Origin: Glandiceps talaboti
Taxonomy: Eukaryota > Hemichordata > Enteropneusta > Spengelidae
DNA length: 64,000 nt
Direction of reading: 5' to 3'
Assembly (NCBI RefSeq): GCF_964340395.1
Contig: NC_135565.1
Location: 6,382,642 to 6,446,641 of the forward strand
The notes beneath the pieces are model-generated. The model saw nothing but the letters and a program-made list of their open reading frames with translations. It did not search any database and was not told where the DNA came from. Numbering within the stretch: the first letter of the stretch is position 1; each line of letters begins with the position of its first letter. Positions 35,298 through 47,400 of this stretch are shown one piece after another. The position numbers and the translations under genes were made by a program.

Positions 35298-35299
35298 AA

Positions 35300-35330
<31 letters not shown>

Positions 35331-35332
35331 TG
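35298..35332 (+). repeat. (GT)n/(TGCG)n microsatellite
   Basis: GTGTGTGTGTG passes into repeated TGCG. Confidence 0.9.
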
Positions 35333-35511
35333 GGGGTCTTATTTCGTAGTTCGTGGCTAGTCACATTGTGATGTATAACATCACTCAGACATTTGAATAT
35401 AACGAGTGAGACCTATGATTAGTATACATGTACTATTCGCTACGAACCATGCAATGTGAATACACCCCTGAGTATGGAGGTACATTGTACATGTATCTTC
35501 TACATGTACCA

Positions 35512-35691
<180 letters not shown>

Positions 35692-35694
35692 CGA

Positions 35695-36380
35695 CTATTG
35701 CCCGTGGTGGGATCAAGTCAGCCACTGCATGAGTAAGGACAAAGTTTTGCAGAGCAGAGAGACACATGATTGCCACTGATTACATGTACACATGTATCCA
35801 TATATCATTATGTACGTTATCACCAACACAGCCAACAGATGAGCATGCTTCCTTTGTTCTCTAACCAATCAGAACCAATCACAATCAATCAATTAATCAA
35901 CCAATCAATCAGAATCAATCAATCAAATTTCCACAGCAATATTCTGTTCAGTATGGCTGAATGGCTAAAGCACACCATAGGCTTTGGTGAATAAACCTTA
36001 TAAAATGCTTCACATTATCTGACATTTACTTTATTTCAAAAGAAAGCTTAAAGATGCTCTTTGCAATTATTTAGCTTGTAGGATCAAGTCAGCCACTGAG
36101 TGAGGAGAATGGTTTGCGGAGCCCTGTAAAACACTTTTTAAATCCCTGAAAAAAACAACGTGACATTGTAACTTACAAAACGTATCTGACAAGGAAGACT
36201 GTAGATACGATAATGTCTAATATGATGCAATTATGGGCACTCGCTCAATGGATCAGTCATCCACTGAGAGCAGGGTTAATGATCTGTTTAAGTCCATCAC
36301 GCAAGCTGGACATAACTTTTTAACTCCCCGTGAAAAAGCGGGGAAGATTGCAGACATTATAACTGTGCAATCAAGCGAAC
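35695..36380 (+). repeat. Degenerate dispersed repeat and (AATC)n
   Basis: GGATCAAGTCAGCCACTG occurs near 35711 and 36082, with a weaker version near 36252 (GGATCAGTCATCCACTGAG). An AATC-rich tract lies at 35868-35930. Confidence 0.5.
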
Positions 36381-36529
36381 GGTAGCTACTCAACCACTTG
36401 AGAGTACATGTACATGAAAGGATAACCCTATTGTAAATATTGTACAGTACAAGATCTAAGAAGATCTAACTTTGAAATTTTTGCTGAAGACTCATTTTCG
36501 CTTATTTCGCTTGTACTATTCTTATGCGA

Positions 36530-36780
36530 TCATTTTCATTTGAACAATTTCCAATCTACATGACCTAAGTAATTTCCCCACTAAATACCAACACAATCGG
36601 TCTGGCGGTTTTGACTTTACGTTGTTTACACGCATGCACGCACACACACGCATGCGCGCCCACACACACATTTCACCATGCCTATAGCACCACTGAACCT
36701 GTCCTCAGTTCAGTTGTGCTCATGAAAAATCTACCTACCCCACCTATTCTAAAGTGTAATCGGAACCACACAATTTTTTT
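36530..36780 (+). repeat. Family B tail joined to a family A terminus
   Basis: AATTTCCCCACTAAATACC, a GGTCTGGCGGTTTTGA block and CACG/CACA repeats are the family B 3' end. From about 36725, ATCTACCTACCCCACCTATT and GTAATCGGAACCACACAATT are a family A terminus. Confidence 0.6.
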
Positions 36781-37380
36781 TTGCTCTCTCAGTCTGCTGC
36801 TTCTGTAGTATATTGAACCTTTGAGGTCACATCATGTTAATTGTTATGAATTGCAGAAAAAACATGTCTCCAATTTCGAGACAAAGCAGTTGCTCTTTTA
36901 TGACTTCCGTGAACAAATGAAAAGTTTTTTTTTTTTCAAATCTTCCAAACCATACTCTCTGATAGTATGCATAGCGTATAATAAAGATGAAATAATTTCA
37001 TGATTGATTGAAATCAATACTAAATAGGTAACCCAGTAAAAGACAGCCTGCCATTAAAATTGAAAATGGTTTCAATTTATCATCAAATTTCATGACAGAT
37101 AATGATATTTTGCCATTTTCTCATTTTCTCTAGACTTCCTCCAAGTCATTCGAGGATTCAAATTTCACTTCCATGCTCAGTAGCTATGTTAAGCCATACA
37201 CCATGTTTTAACTTTTCATCTACAATTGTCTATTGATTTCTGTTGGTCAATAAACAGACTTCCTTGTTATAAATCTGATAATGGAGAATATGTTGTTCAT
37301 GGTTCCAAAAATCAATAGGACCAACAGTACAATATAGTTACTTTGAAACGGTAATGTCAAATTGGAAATGAAATTAACGC
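36781..37380. other. No supported feature
   Basis: AT-rich, with short open frames only. Confidence 0.35.
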
Positions 37381-37425
37381 AACGTTTCGATCTGTCTACT
37401 ACAGACCTTGATCACGCAATGATAT
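37376..37425 (-). other. Hammerhead-ribozyme-like motif, degenerate
   Basis: On the minus strand GTGATCAA (37415-37408) is followed by a 6-bp stem, GGTCTG with CAGATC (37407-37402 and 37394-37389), a 7-base loop, then GAAAC (37388-37384) and GTTGCG. The hammerhead core is CUGANGA, stem II, GAAA. Here the first box reads GTGATCA, with two changes, so activity is unlikely. Such motifs are known in Penelope-like elements and retrozymes. Confidence 0.35.
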
Positions 37426-38060
37426 CATAAGGGATTTTACGTCTCATGTCAGAGCTCACGAGATATGCAAATACGCCTTCCAACAGATGTCCGTGGTCAA
37501 GATTTCGCCATGGCCATGACTGTTTGAAAGCCAACATGTTTGTCTGAATGATTACTACATTTTGTGACCATCTCCAAGTGTAAATTGTCATGGAAAATAT
37601 TGAAAATTTGAAAGTTCTAGAACTAAAGAGTGTGTTATGAAAATTTGGTTTGACAACAAGTTGTCTTTAGAAGAAAAATATGCTCGTTTTCGTCGCCAAG
37701 GCAGTACATGTATGCAATCTTCAGCTCAATGGAATTAGTGCCACCACCTGCAATACTTTTCATACCTGTAACTAGTATCACACAGAACTCTCCAAATGCT
37801 TCCATTCTACCTTAAAACACCAAATGGAAATTATTTCATTCCTCATGCAGCACATACCCACAAAAATGTCTCTGTATGCGTAGCAGCAGATGTATTCGGT
37901 GGGTCCTACTAATTACCGCCCAAGACAGCCCAAGACTACCTGAGGTGAAAAACAGATTACCAGAGGTGAAACCAGGGGTTCAACTATTGTTACAAGTTGA
38001 TATCTATAAATACCCCAAACTATAACCACTATATATTGATCGTAAATACAATAATTAATA
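37426..38060. other. No supported feature
   Basis: No repeats or domains recognised before the 52-bp array. Confidence 0.35.
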
Positions 38061-38062
38061 TA

Positions 38063-39622
38063 CCCTAGGGGTATTTGTTTGTACACAACTAAGTACAAGT
38101 TAGTCCTCTTTCTTCATAGAGGTTATTTGTTTGTACACAACTAAGTACAAGTTGGTCCTCTTTCTCCCTAGAGGGTATTTGTTTGTACACAACTAAGTAC
38201 AAGTTGGTCCTCTTTCTCCCTAGAGGGTATTTGTTTGTACACAACTACATGTAAGTACAAGTTGGTCCTCTTTCTTCCTAGGGGGTATTTGTTTGTACAA
38301 AACTAAGTACACGTTTGTCCCCTTTCTCCATAGGGTATTTGTTTGTACACAACTAATTACACGTTGGTCCTCTTTCTTCCTAGGGTGTATTTGTTTGTAC
38401 ACAACTAAGTACAAGTTGGTCCTCTTTCTTCCTAGAGGGTATTTGTTTATACACAACTAATTACACGTTGGTCCTCTTTCTCCCTAGGGGGTATTTGTTT
38501 GTACACAACTAAGTACAAGTTGGTCCTCTTTCTTCCTAGAGGGTATTTGTTTGTACACAACTAAATACAAGTTGGTCCTCTTTCTCCCTAGAGGGTATTT
38601 GTTTGTACACAACTAAATACAAGTTGGTCCTCTTTCTCCCTAGGGGTATTTGTTTGTACACAACTAAATACAAGTTGGTCCTCTTTCTCCCTAGAGGGTA
38701 TTTGTTTGTACACAACTAAGTACAAGTTGGTCCTCTTTCTCCCTAGGGGGTATTTGTTTGTACACAACTAAATACAAGTTGGTCCTCTTTCTCCCTAGAG
38801 GGTATTTGTTTGTACACAACTAAGTACAAGTTGGTCCTCTTTCTCCCTAGGTGGTGTTTGTTTGTACACAACTAAATACAAGTTGGTCCTCTTTCTTCCA
38901 TGGGGGGTATTTGTTTGTACACAACTAAATACAAGTTAGTCCTCTTTCTCCCTAGAGGGTATTTGTTTGTACACAACTAAGTACAAGTTAGTCCTCTTTC
39001 TCCCTAGGTGGTGTTTGTTTGTACACAACTAAATACAAGTTGGTCCTTTCTCCCTAGAGGGTATTTGTTTGTACACAACTAAATACAAGTTAGTCCTCTT
39101 TCTCCCTAGAGGGTATTTGTTTGTACACAACTAAGTACAAGTTAGTCCTCTTTCTTCCTAGAGGGTATTTGTTTGTACACAACTAAGTACAAGTTGGTCC
39201 TCTTTCTTCCTAGAGGGTATTTGTTTGTACACAACTAAGTACAAGTTAGTCCTCTTTCTCCCTAGGTGGTGTTTGTTTGTACACAACTAAGTACAAGTTG
39301 GTCCTCTTTCTCCCTAGAGGGTATTTGTTTGTACACAACTAAGTACAAGTTGGTCCTCTTTCTTCCTAGAGGGTATTTGTTTGTACACAACTAAGTACAA
39401 GTTGGTCCCCTTTCTTCCTAGGGTGTATTTGTTTGTACATAACTAAGTACAAGTTAGTCCTCTTTCTCCCATTAGGGGTATTTGTTTGTACACAACTAAG
39501 TACAAGTTGGTCCACTTTCTTCCTAGGGGTATTTGTCTGTACACAACTAAGTACAAGTTGGTCCTCTTTCTCCCTAGAGGTATTTATTTGTACACAACTA
39601 CATGTAAGTACAAGTTAGCCCC
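38063..39622 (+). repeat. 52-bp tandem repeat, ~30 copies
   Basis: Units start GGGTATTTGTTTGTACACAA, pass through CTAAGTACAAGTTGGTCC and end TCTTTCTCCCTAGA. Period is 52 bp (for example 38173 and 38225), with few length variants; two units carry an ACATGTA insertion (about 38245 and 39600). Single-base variants (AAGTAC/AAATAC, CCC/TCC, GAGGG/GTGGTG) recur in nearby units, suggesting local homogenisation. Short frames on both strands are not conserved across units. Confidence 0.95.
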
Positions 39623-39914
39623 TATCCAGTCTCAAAAGGAAAGATGAAAGTGAAGTACATACATGTACATGCAAGGATTTGTCCTAAAGGTATCACTATT
39701 ACTGTACAATGTACATTTTGCATTTGTGCTACAGGTTACACGATGGAATCAAGTAAAGCAGAGACACAGAGTACTCTGATATTGCTACACAACCAAGATA
39801 CATAATATACAATATACACATAGATAAAGAATGGATTAAAATATCCTTGAGGGAAATCACTAGTTTGTGTTTTCAGAAGAAGTTCAACAAATATTTTCCA
39901 CTCTCACTAGAAAT

Positions 39915-39917
<3 letters not shown>

Positions 39918-39963
<46 letters not shown>
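39918..39963 (+). repeat. (CA)n microsatellite
   Basis: Pure CA dinucleotide repeat of about 46 bp. Confidence 0.97.
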
Positions 39964-39964
<1 letters not shown>

Positions 39965-39967
<3 letters not shown>

Positions 39968-41600
39968 TGTACTGTACATAGATACAAGACTAGTGATTCT
40001 ACTCCATTGGTTTTACATGTATTAGTTATACGCAACAAACGTATAATGTCGGGGTACATACATGACAATATGATGACCTTATTATCTTCCTGTTTTGACC
40101 TTCAAGCATGCATGTGGTAAAAGGCTTTCACTGTTTCAGATTAGGAGAATTTCTGGAATTACACTTAATATAATTTGTGATAAATCAAATTTTCGTTATT
40201 AAACAAACGATAAAAGGGATTTACCGTAAAAATAACAGCTGTTATAGATAGCCCTAAATACTGTTCTGTCCTCATTTCATGAGAGATGAATGTAAATTAC
40301 ACATACATGTATATTTGCTCATGTAATGACCAAAATGATTGATGGATTTAACTCATCATCCCATATATTGTAAAATTATTGCTTTCATTTTAATATATGT
40401 GTGCTGTTCATCTTTTTTCAGTTACCCCAAGTCAAATCTCTCAACGGCGACTTTTCACATCGTAATTAACCCTCCCTGTTTGATACTCAAATATTCATAA
40501 TGTTTCATCAATTTAAGTGGCGGGCATGACATCTCATTAGCTCACTTACATGTAGAGCTATTTGTCGTGCCGTTCACTATTTTAACTTTAGTGTCTGTAT
40601 TAAGTGTATATTTTATTCTTCATACATTACTGAAAATAAAGCAATGTAATATAATTTTATTGTCACTTGTACATCAACTGTATTGACACTTCCAATGTCA
40701 TACAGAACTAAGTGCCAGCATTGTCATAGATCTAGTACGACCGGCTAGCAGAAAGATACACAGCGATGATGTTGACAAAATGGTAGCAATTTGCTATAAT
40801 ACAATACGTGCATGTAAATGTAGGAATTATCGCATTTACATGTAATCCTAACATTGCTGTCCCTAAACTATCTCAGTCACTTTATCCTGCTAGTGCTAAG
40901 TACACCATTGGGAATATTATTGGATACTAAAACTGAGTTGAGGGTGTCAGCGGGGTGAGCACATGCATGCCAAAACAGACATGAACCATAAGTGCTTATG
41001 TAGCCCTTCCATTCTGTGTCCATTTGACTGAACATTATGAAAAAATGTTGAATCTCAAAATGTTAATAACCCTTTTACTTTCTATTAAAATTACATTCTC
41101 AAAGGTATGTACAGTCAAATAATATATTTACATTTACATTAAAACGTTCCAGATTACACTAAAAGGTTTTTCAGTTTTCTTTTGATTCCGTGCGTATTGT
41201 TGCTTAGTGACATCAATTTGGAATGAGCATCCAAAGCAATGAACCTTTGAGTGGCTGTACGTGTATATGTACAACTGTAAACAGCCTGAAAATGTCAACC
41301 AATTTCTTCTAAGCGATAATGTAGTTAACCGTATGATCTCAGTCAACTTATCCTTCTCTGTTGGGAATATTATGAAATATTATATTTTCCAAATGGATGA
41401 ATAACTCATTCACTAAAAGCCCCAAATATTAACTGGATTGGACACGAGAGAGTTTATCCTTACTATATCATCTCACTCACTGAACCTCATATGTATACAT
41501 TTGAGACCTACTTATTCAAGATACCGTCAACCTGTCTACATTGTTGATATATGTCTATGATACTGCAAGTACTTCTTTGCCTATATTCAGCAGAGATTTC
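39965..41600. other. No supported feature
   Basis: AT-rich; the 70-codon minus-strand frame at 41134-41346 shows no domain. Confidence 0.4.
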
Positions 41601-41639
41601 TTTTTAAACATTCTTTTATTTCATCCGCAATTTCAATTT

Positions 41640-41926
41640 TAAATTCCAGAAATCTTTAATTTCATCCTACCCTGTCACTTTTTTATTTGCTGTTGATCAG
41701 CACTTTGCAATGTCTGTCATTCTAGCCAGTGTCATTGTGTTATTTTCTTTGTTTTCTTTTATTATTGTTGTTATTGTTTTGATTATTGCACATTGTATTA
41801 TATGTCATTTGTTTTTGTCGGGAGTGCCTATAGAAACAATTTTCCAGGTTCACAGACACACAATAGACAATAAAGTTATTTCTATTCTATTCTATTCTAT
41901 TCTATTCTATTCTATTCTTTTCTATA
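41640..41926 (+). mobile_element. LINE 3' end with (TTCTA)n tail
   Basis: A T-rich segment ends GACAATAAAGTT and is followed by about eight TTCTA pentamers (41880-41926). An AATAAAGTT end with a short tandem tail is typical of CR1/L2/Rex1-type LINEs. The relic at 26728 ends in similar GACAATAAAA, so this may be the same family. Only the untranslated tail remains. Confidence 0.6.
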
Positions 41927-41931
41927 TTAGG

Positions 41932-42245
41932 CCTAACAAAATTGTGTTGTTCCAATAACGCTCAATATTTTGAATAGGTAGGTAGATTTTTTTATTTCAT
42001 TTTATTATATACTTTTTTTTCATGAGCCAATGTTTTATTATGTTTTTCGTTGTTTTCAAAATGGTCTCTGTGTTATTGGTCTCTTCTCATCAGATGTACA
42101 GCCATTACAGATTGGAAGAACAATTTTATATATTGTCTTTAAAGTTGATGTCAGTTTCCGCATCCACTATTTCTGGTGAGACTTCAATATTTTTTGCAAT
42201 TTTATTATTTTTTCTTAGGGTCAGCATTGAAAAACTAGGTGGGGT
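41932..42245 (+). mobile_element. TIR element family A, third copy
   Basis: Begins TTAGGCCTAACAAAATTGTG and includes AATAGGTAGGTAGATTTTT, GTTGATGTCAGTTTCCGCAT and AAAAACTAGGTGGGGTCATG. The right terminus is cut off where family B starts. It lies directly after the LINE tail. Confidence 0.7.
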
Positions 42246-42923
42246 CATGGTCATGGTTGCTAGGGATACTTGCATACATTTTTTGAATGATTACTCACCC
42301 ACCAGATGATGTTATTTGACCACAATATACTGCCATTTAGTTTTTGCTAAGGGCATGGGCATGGTTGCTAGGGCCAATTCTGTCAAAATCATGAAGAAAA
42401 TCTGCAGAATAACACTTCTAGAAACATCTCACCAAGTTTCAGTCTGATTGACCAAGTTCTTTTTTGAGATATGAGTTTTTGATCAAAATTCACATTTTAA
42501 AACCTAATTTGAATATCACTGATGAGATCATTATATGCTTATATTTCTTCATCTATACACCCCCTGATGCATCCCCATTAAATTTCAGCCTGATCTGCTG
42601 AGTACATGTAGTTATGGAATTAAACATTTTTAACCAAAAAGACACATTTTTAGCCCTAATTTGCATATCACTGATGGAAGAATCATGTCATGAACAAATC
42701 TTAATCTACATACCCTTATTTTAAGAATGTTCCCAAATTTCAGACAATCTGCCCAGTAATTTTTGAGTTTAAGTTTTCTGACCAAAAATGGCATTTTTTT
42801 AACCCAAATCACATACCTGTGATGCAATCATTTTGCTTTGAGCAATTTCTCAACTAGCCGCCAAAAGTAATGTCCCCACCAAACACCAAGACAATCGGTC
42901 CAGCGGTTTTTGAGTTTAAGTTG

Positions 42924-42969
<46 letters not shown>

Positions 42970-43045
42970 CAGGCAGACGGACGGACACTTTTCCGTGCCT
43001 ATATCACTGTACTGAACCTAAAAAGTTCAGTTGTGTTAAAAATTC
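42240..43045 (+). repeat. Dispersed repeat family B with (CA)n
   Basis: GTCATGGTTGCTAGGGATAC, GGGCATGGGCATGGTTGCTA, then CACCAAGTTTCAGTC, AATTTGCATATCACTGATG and GGTCCAGCGGTTTTTGAG. (CA)n follows at 42926-42966, then GGCAGGCAGACGGACGGACA. Aligns with 22070-23130 and 26765-27060. Confidence 0.75.
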
Positions 43046-43088
43046 AAAATAAATACCCAAATCGTCATCCATATGGGCACTTTAAATC
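43028..43088 (+). repeat. Terminus of the 8131-type TIR element
   Basis: CAAAATAAATACCCAAATCG and TCATCCATATGGGCACTTTA match the arms of the element at 8131-8484. No partner arm is found within 500 bp. Confidence 0.55.
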
Positions 43089-43089
43089 A

Positions 43090-44190
43090 AACATGTAAAG
43101 CTGTGATATTACATGTAGTACTTACTTGTTATGCCCTCAGTTGGTTTTTATTTATAATTGACAGTATGGATCAGTTACAAATTAACTACATTACGAAGGC
43201 CATATGCTCATCACATCAAGTGATATATGTGGTTGATCGTCTTACTATGAAAGTACAGAAACCTCAATACAGTTACTGTACACGGCATATGATATATTAA
43301 GTCATGTGTAAGTCAAAAATAGGGAATATATTCTCTGATCATTCTACATCATGAGAAAATGCATATATAGCACATGTATGTCATGACAATGCTTGTCTAC
43401 ATCACTGGTTCTGCTGTGTTCAAAATATGAGTCAAAACGTTCAAAATTGCCATTACTTTCCCTGATTTTTCTTTGATATTGCTGGCGCTGGTATGAAATT
43501 ATGTTATTCGTCAATATTTTTCTTCATTCTGCCGGAGAATACTCATGACCTAAGGGTTGTCACTACTCATCTTGTGACTCACAGAGACAACAGCCCCTTA
43601 GGTCACTCATATTTTCCTTGACTGAACGAAGAAAAATACTGGGGAATAAAATCTAATTATATATGGTCATAGTTTGACGAGATAGTACATGTATCATTTC
43701 ACTGAGAATTTGAGATGTAATAACATTATACTTAGAAGTTATTTGGGTGTCAACACATTTCAATCTGTGTATTCAACTTCTTACATGTAATTGTATACAT
43801 GTATTTACAGTTGAAAGTGTTGATTTGATGCTAAATATAGCTGTGCTGAAGGTTATTATGTCAAGTGGTAGTGCATACTCCAGAAATGACTGTACATGAC
43901 ATTTGAATAAGATGTAGTTGGAATTATGAGTTGCAAATGTCAGATAGTGGTGTACATAGAAAACATATGTACGCATGTATAATGTATATTGTACATGTAC
44001 TAATCTAGTCCCTATATGCACTACGATCATCTCAATGGATTGTATACTCAAATGGAAATCTAGAAAGACATTCTGTTTTTACCATCAACAGCTGGTGTTA
44101 TTAATATCACTGTGATAAGGTTATCGTGTCCTCACATGACCTACTTTCAACAGGAGGTTGAATTTGTAGTAAATGGAAGGTAGTAATCAA
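43090..44190. other. No supported feature; left flank of the satellite
   Basis: Non-repetitive AT-rich sequence. GTACATGTA words are frequent. No gene is seen up to the first 27-bp unit. Confidence 0.4.
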
Positions 44191-44202
44191 CAGACTGACA
44201 GT

Positions 44203-44490
44203 GTGTGACGGATTACTAGTACTGACAGTGTGTGACGGATTACTAGTACTGACAGTGTGTGACGGATTACTGGTACTGACAGTGTGTGACGGATTACTAG
44301 TACAGACAGTGTGTGACGGATTACTAGTACTGACAGTGTGTGATGGATTACTAGTACAGACAGTGTGTGATGGATTACTAGTACTGACAGTGTGTGATGG
44401 ATTACTAGTACTGACAGTGTGTGATGGATTACTAGTACTGACAGTGTGATATGGATTACTAGTACTGACAGTGTGTGACAGATTACTAGT
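44203..44490 (+). repeat. Left-edge 11-unit block of the satellite, copied at 53605
   Basis: The order of unit variants (three GACGG units, the third with GGTACTG; GACGG with CAGACAG; GACGG; GATGG with CAGACAG; three GATGG; GATATGG; GACAG) is identical to that at 53605-53892. The offset is 9402 bp. Confidence 0.8.
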
Positions 44491-47400
44491 ACTGACAGTG
44501 AGATGGATTACTAGTACTGACAGTGTGTGATGGATTACTAGTACTGACTGTGTGATATGGATTACTAGTACTGACAGTGTGTGACAGATTACTAGTACTG
44601 ACAGTGTGATGGATTACTAGTACTGACAGTGTGTGATGGATTACTAGTACTGACAGTGAGATGGATTACTAGTATTGACAGTGTGATATGGATTACTAGT
44701 ACTGACAGTGTGATATGGATTACTAGTACTGACAGTGTGTGACAGATTACTAGTACTGACAGTGTGTGATGGATTACTAGTACTGACAGTGTGTGACAGA
44801 TTACTAGTACTGACAGTGTGTGATGGATTACTAGTACTGACAGTGTGTGATGGATTACTAGTACTGACAGTGTGTGATGGATTACTAGTACTGACAGAGT
44901 GTGATGGATTACTAGTAGTACTGACAGTGTGTGATGGATTACTAGTACTGACAGTGAGATGGATTACTAGTATTGACAGTGTGATATGGATTACTAGTAC
45001 TGACAGTGTGTGACAGATTACTAGTACTGACAGTGTGTGATGGATTACTAGTACTGACAGTGTGTGATGGATTACTAGTACTGACAGTGTGTGATGGATT
45101 ACTAGTACTGACAGTGTGTGATGGATTACTAGTACTGACAGTGTGTGATGGATTACTAGTACTGACAGTGTGTGATGGATTACTAGTACAGACAGTGTGT
45201 GATGGATTACTAGTACTGACAGTGTGTGATGGATTACTAGTACTGACAGTGTGTGATGGATTACTAGTATTGACAGTGTGTGATGGATTACTAGTATTGA
45301 CAGTGTGTGATGGATTACTAGTATTGACAGTGTGTGATGGATTACTAGTACTGACAGTGTGTGATGGATTACTAGTACAGACAGTGTGTGACGGATTACT
45401 AGTACAGACAGTGTGTGATGGATTACTAGTACTGACAGTGTGTGATGGATTACTAGTACAGACAGTGTGTGATGGATTACTAGTACAGACAGTGTGTGAT
45501 GGATTACTAGTACTGACAGTGTGTGATGGATTACTAGTACAGACAGTGTGTGATGGATTACTAGTACTGACTGTGTGTGATGGATTACTAGTACTGACAG
45601 TGTGTGATGGATTACTAGTACAGACAGTGTGTGATGGATTACTAGTACAGACAGTGTGTGATGGATTACTAGTACAGACAGTGTGTGATGGATTACTAGT
45701 ACTGACAGTGTGTGATGGATTACTAGTACTGACAGTGTGTGATGGATTACTAGTACAGACAGTGTGTGATGGATTACTAGTACTGACAGTGTGTGATGGA
45801 TTACTAGTACAGACAGTGTGTGATGGATTACTAGTACAGACAGTGTGTGATGGATTACTAGTACAGACAGTGTGTGATGGATTACTAGTACTGACAGTGT
45901 GTGATGGATTACTAGTACTGACAGTGTGTGATGGATTACTAGTACTGACAGTGTGTGATGGATTACTAGTACTGACAGTGTGTGATGGATTACTAGTACA
46001 GACAGTGTGTGATGGATTACTAGTACTGACAGTGTGTGATGGATTACTAGTACTGACAGTGTGTGATGGATTACTAGTACAGACAGTGTGTGATGGATTA
46101 CTAGTACAGACAGTGTGTGATGGATTACTAGTACTGACAGTGTGTGATGGATTACTAGTACTGACAGTGTGTGATGGATTACTAGTACTGACAGTGTGAT
46201 GGATTACTAGTACTGACAGTGTGTGATGGATTACTAGTACTGACAGTGTGTGATGGATTACTAGTACTGACAGTGTGTGATGGATTACTAGTACTGACAG
46301 TGTGTGATGGATTACTAGTACTGACAGTGTGTGATGGATTACTAGTACTGGCAGTGTGTGATGGATTACTAGTACTGACTGTGTGTGATGGATTACTAGT
46401 ACTGACAGTGTGTGATGGATTACTAGTACAGACAGTGTGTGATGGATTACTAGTACTGACAGTGTGTGATGGATTACTAGTACTGACAGTGTGTGATGGA
46501 TTACTAGTACTGACAGTGTGTGATGGATTACTAGTACAGACAGTGTGTGACAGATTACTAGTACTGACAGTGTGTGATGGATTACTAGTACAGACAGTGT
46601 GTGATGGATTACTAGTACTGACAGTGTGTGATGGATTACTAGTATTGACAGTGTGTGATGGATTACTAGTACTGACAGTGTGTGACGGATTACTAGTACA
46701 GACAGTGTGTGATGGATTACTAGTACTGACAGTGTGTGACGGATTACTAGTACAGACAGTGTGTGATGGATTACTAGTACTGACAGTGTGATGGATTACT
46801 AGTATTGACAGTGTGTGATGGATTACTAGTACTGACAGTGTGTGATGGATTATTAGTATTGACAGTGTGTGATGGATTACTAGTACTGACAGTGTGTGAT
46901 GGATTACTAGTACTGACAGTGTGTGATGGATTACTAGTACTGACAGTGTGTGATGGATTACTAGTATTGACAGTGTGTGATGGATTACTAGTACTGACTG
47001 TGTGTGATGGATTACTAGTACTGACAGTGTGTGATGGATTATTAGTACTGACAGTGTGTGATGGATTACTAGTACTGACAGCGTGACGGATTACTAGTAC
47101 TGACAGTGTGTGATGGATTACTAGTACTGACAGTGTGTGATGGATTACTAGTACTGACAGTGTGTGATGGATTACTAGTACAGACAGTGTGAGATGGATT
47201 ATTAGTATTGACAGTGTGATGGATTACTAGTACTGACAGTGTGATGGATTACTAGTACTGACTGTGTGATGGATTACTAGTACTGACAGTGTGATGGATT
47301 ACTAGTATTGACAGTGTGTGATGGATTACTAGTACTGACAGTGTGATGGATTACTAGTACTGACAGTGTGATGGATTACTAGTATTGACAGTGTGTGATG

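Noticed and set aside
38063-39622. CRISPR array
   Set aside because: The repeats are head-to-tail without unique spacers, in eukaryotic DNA.
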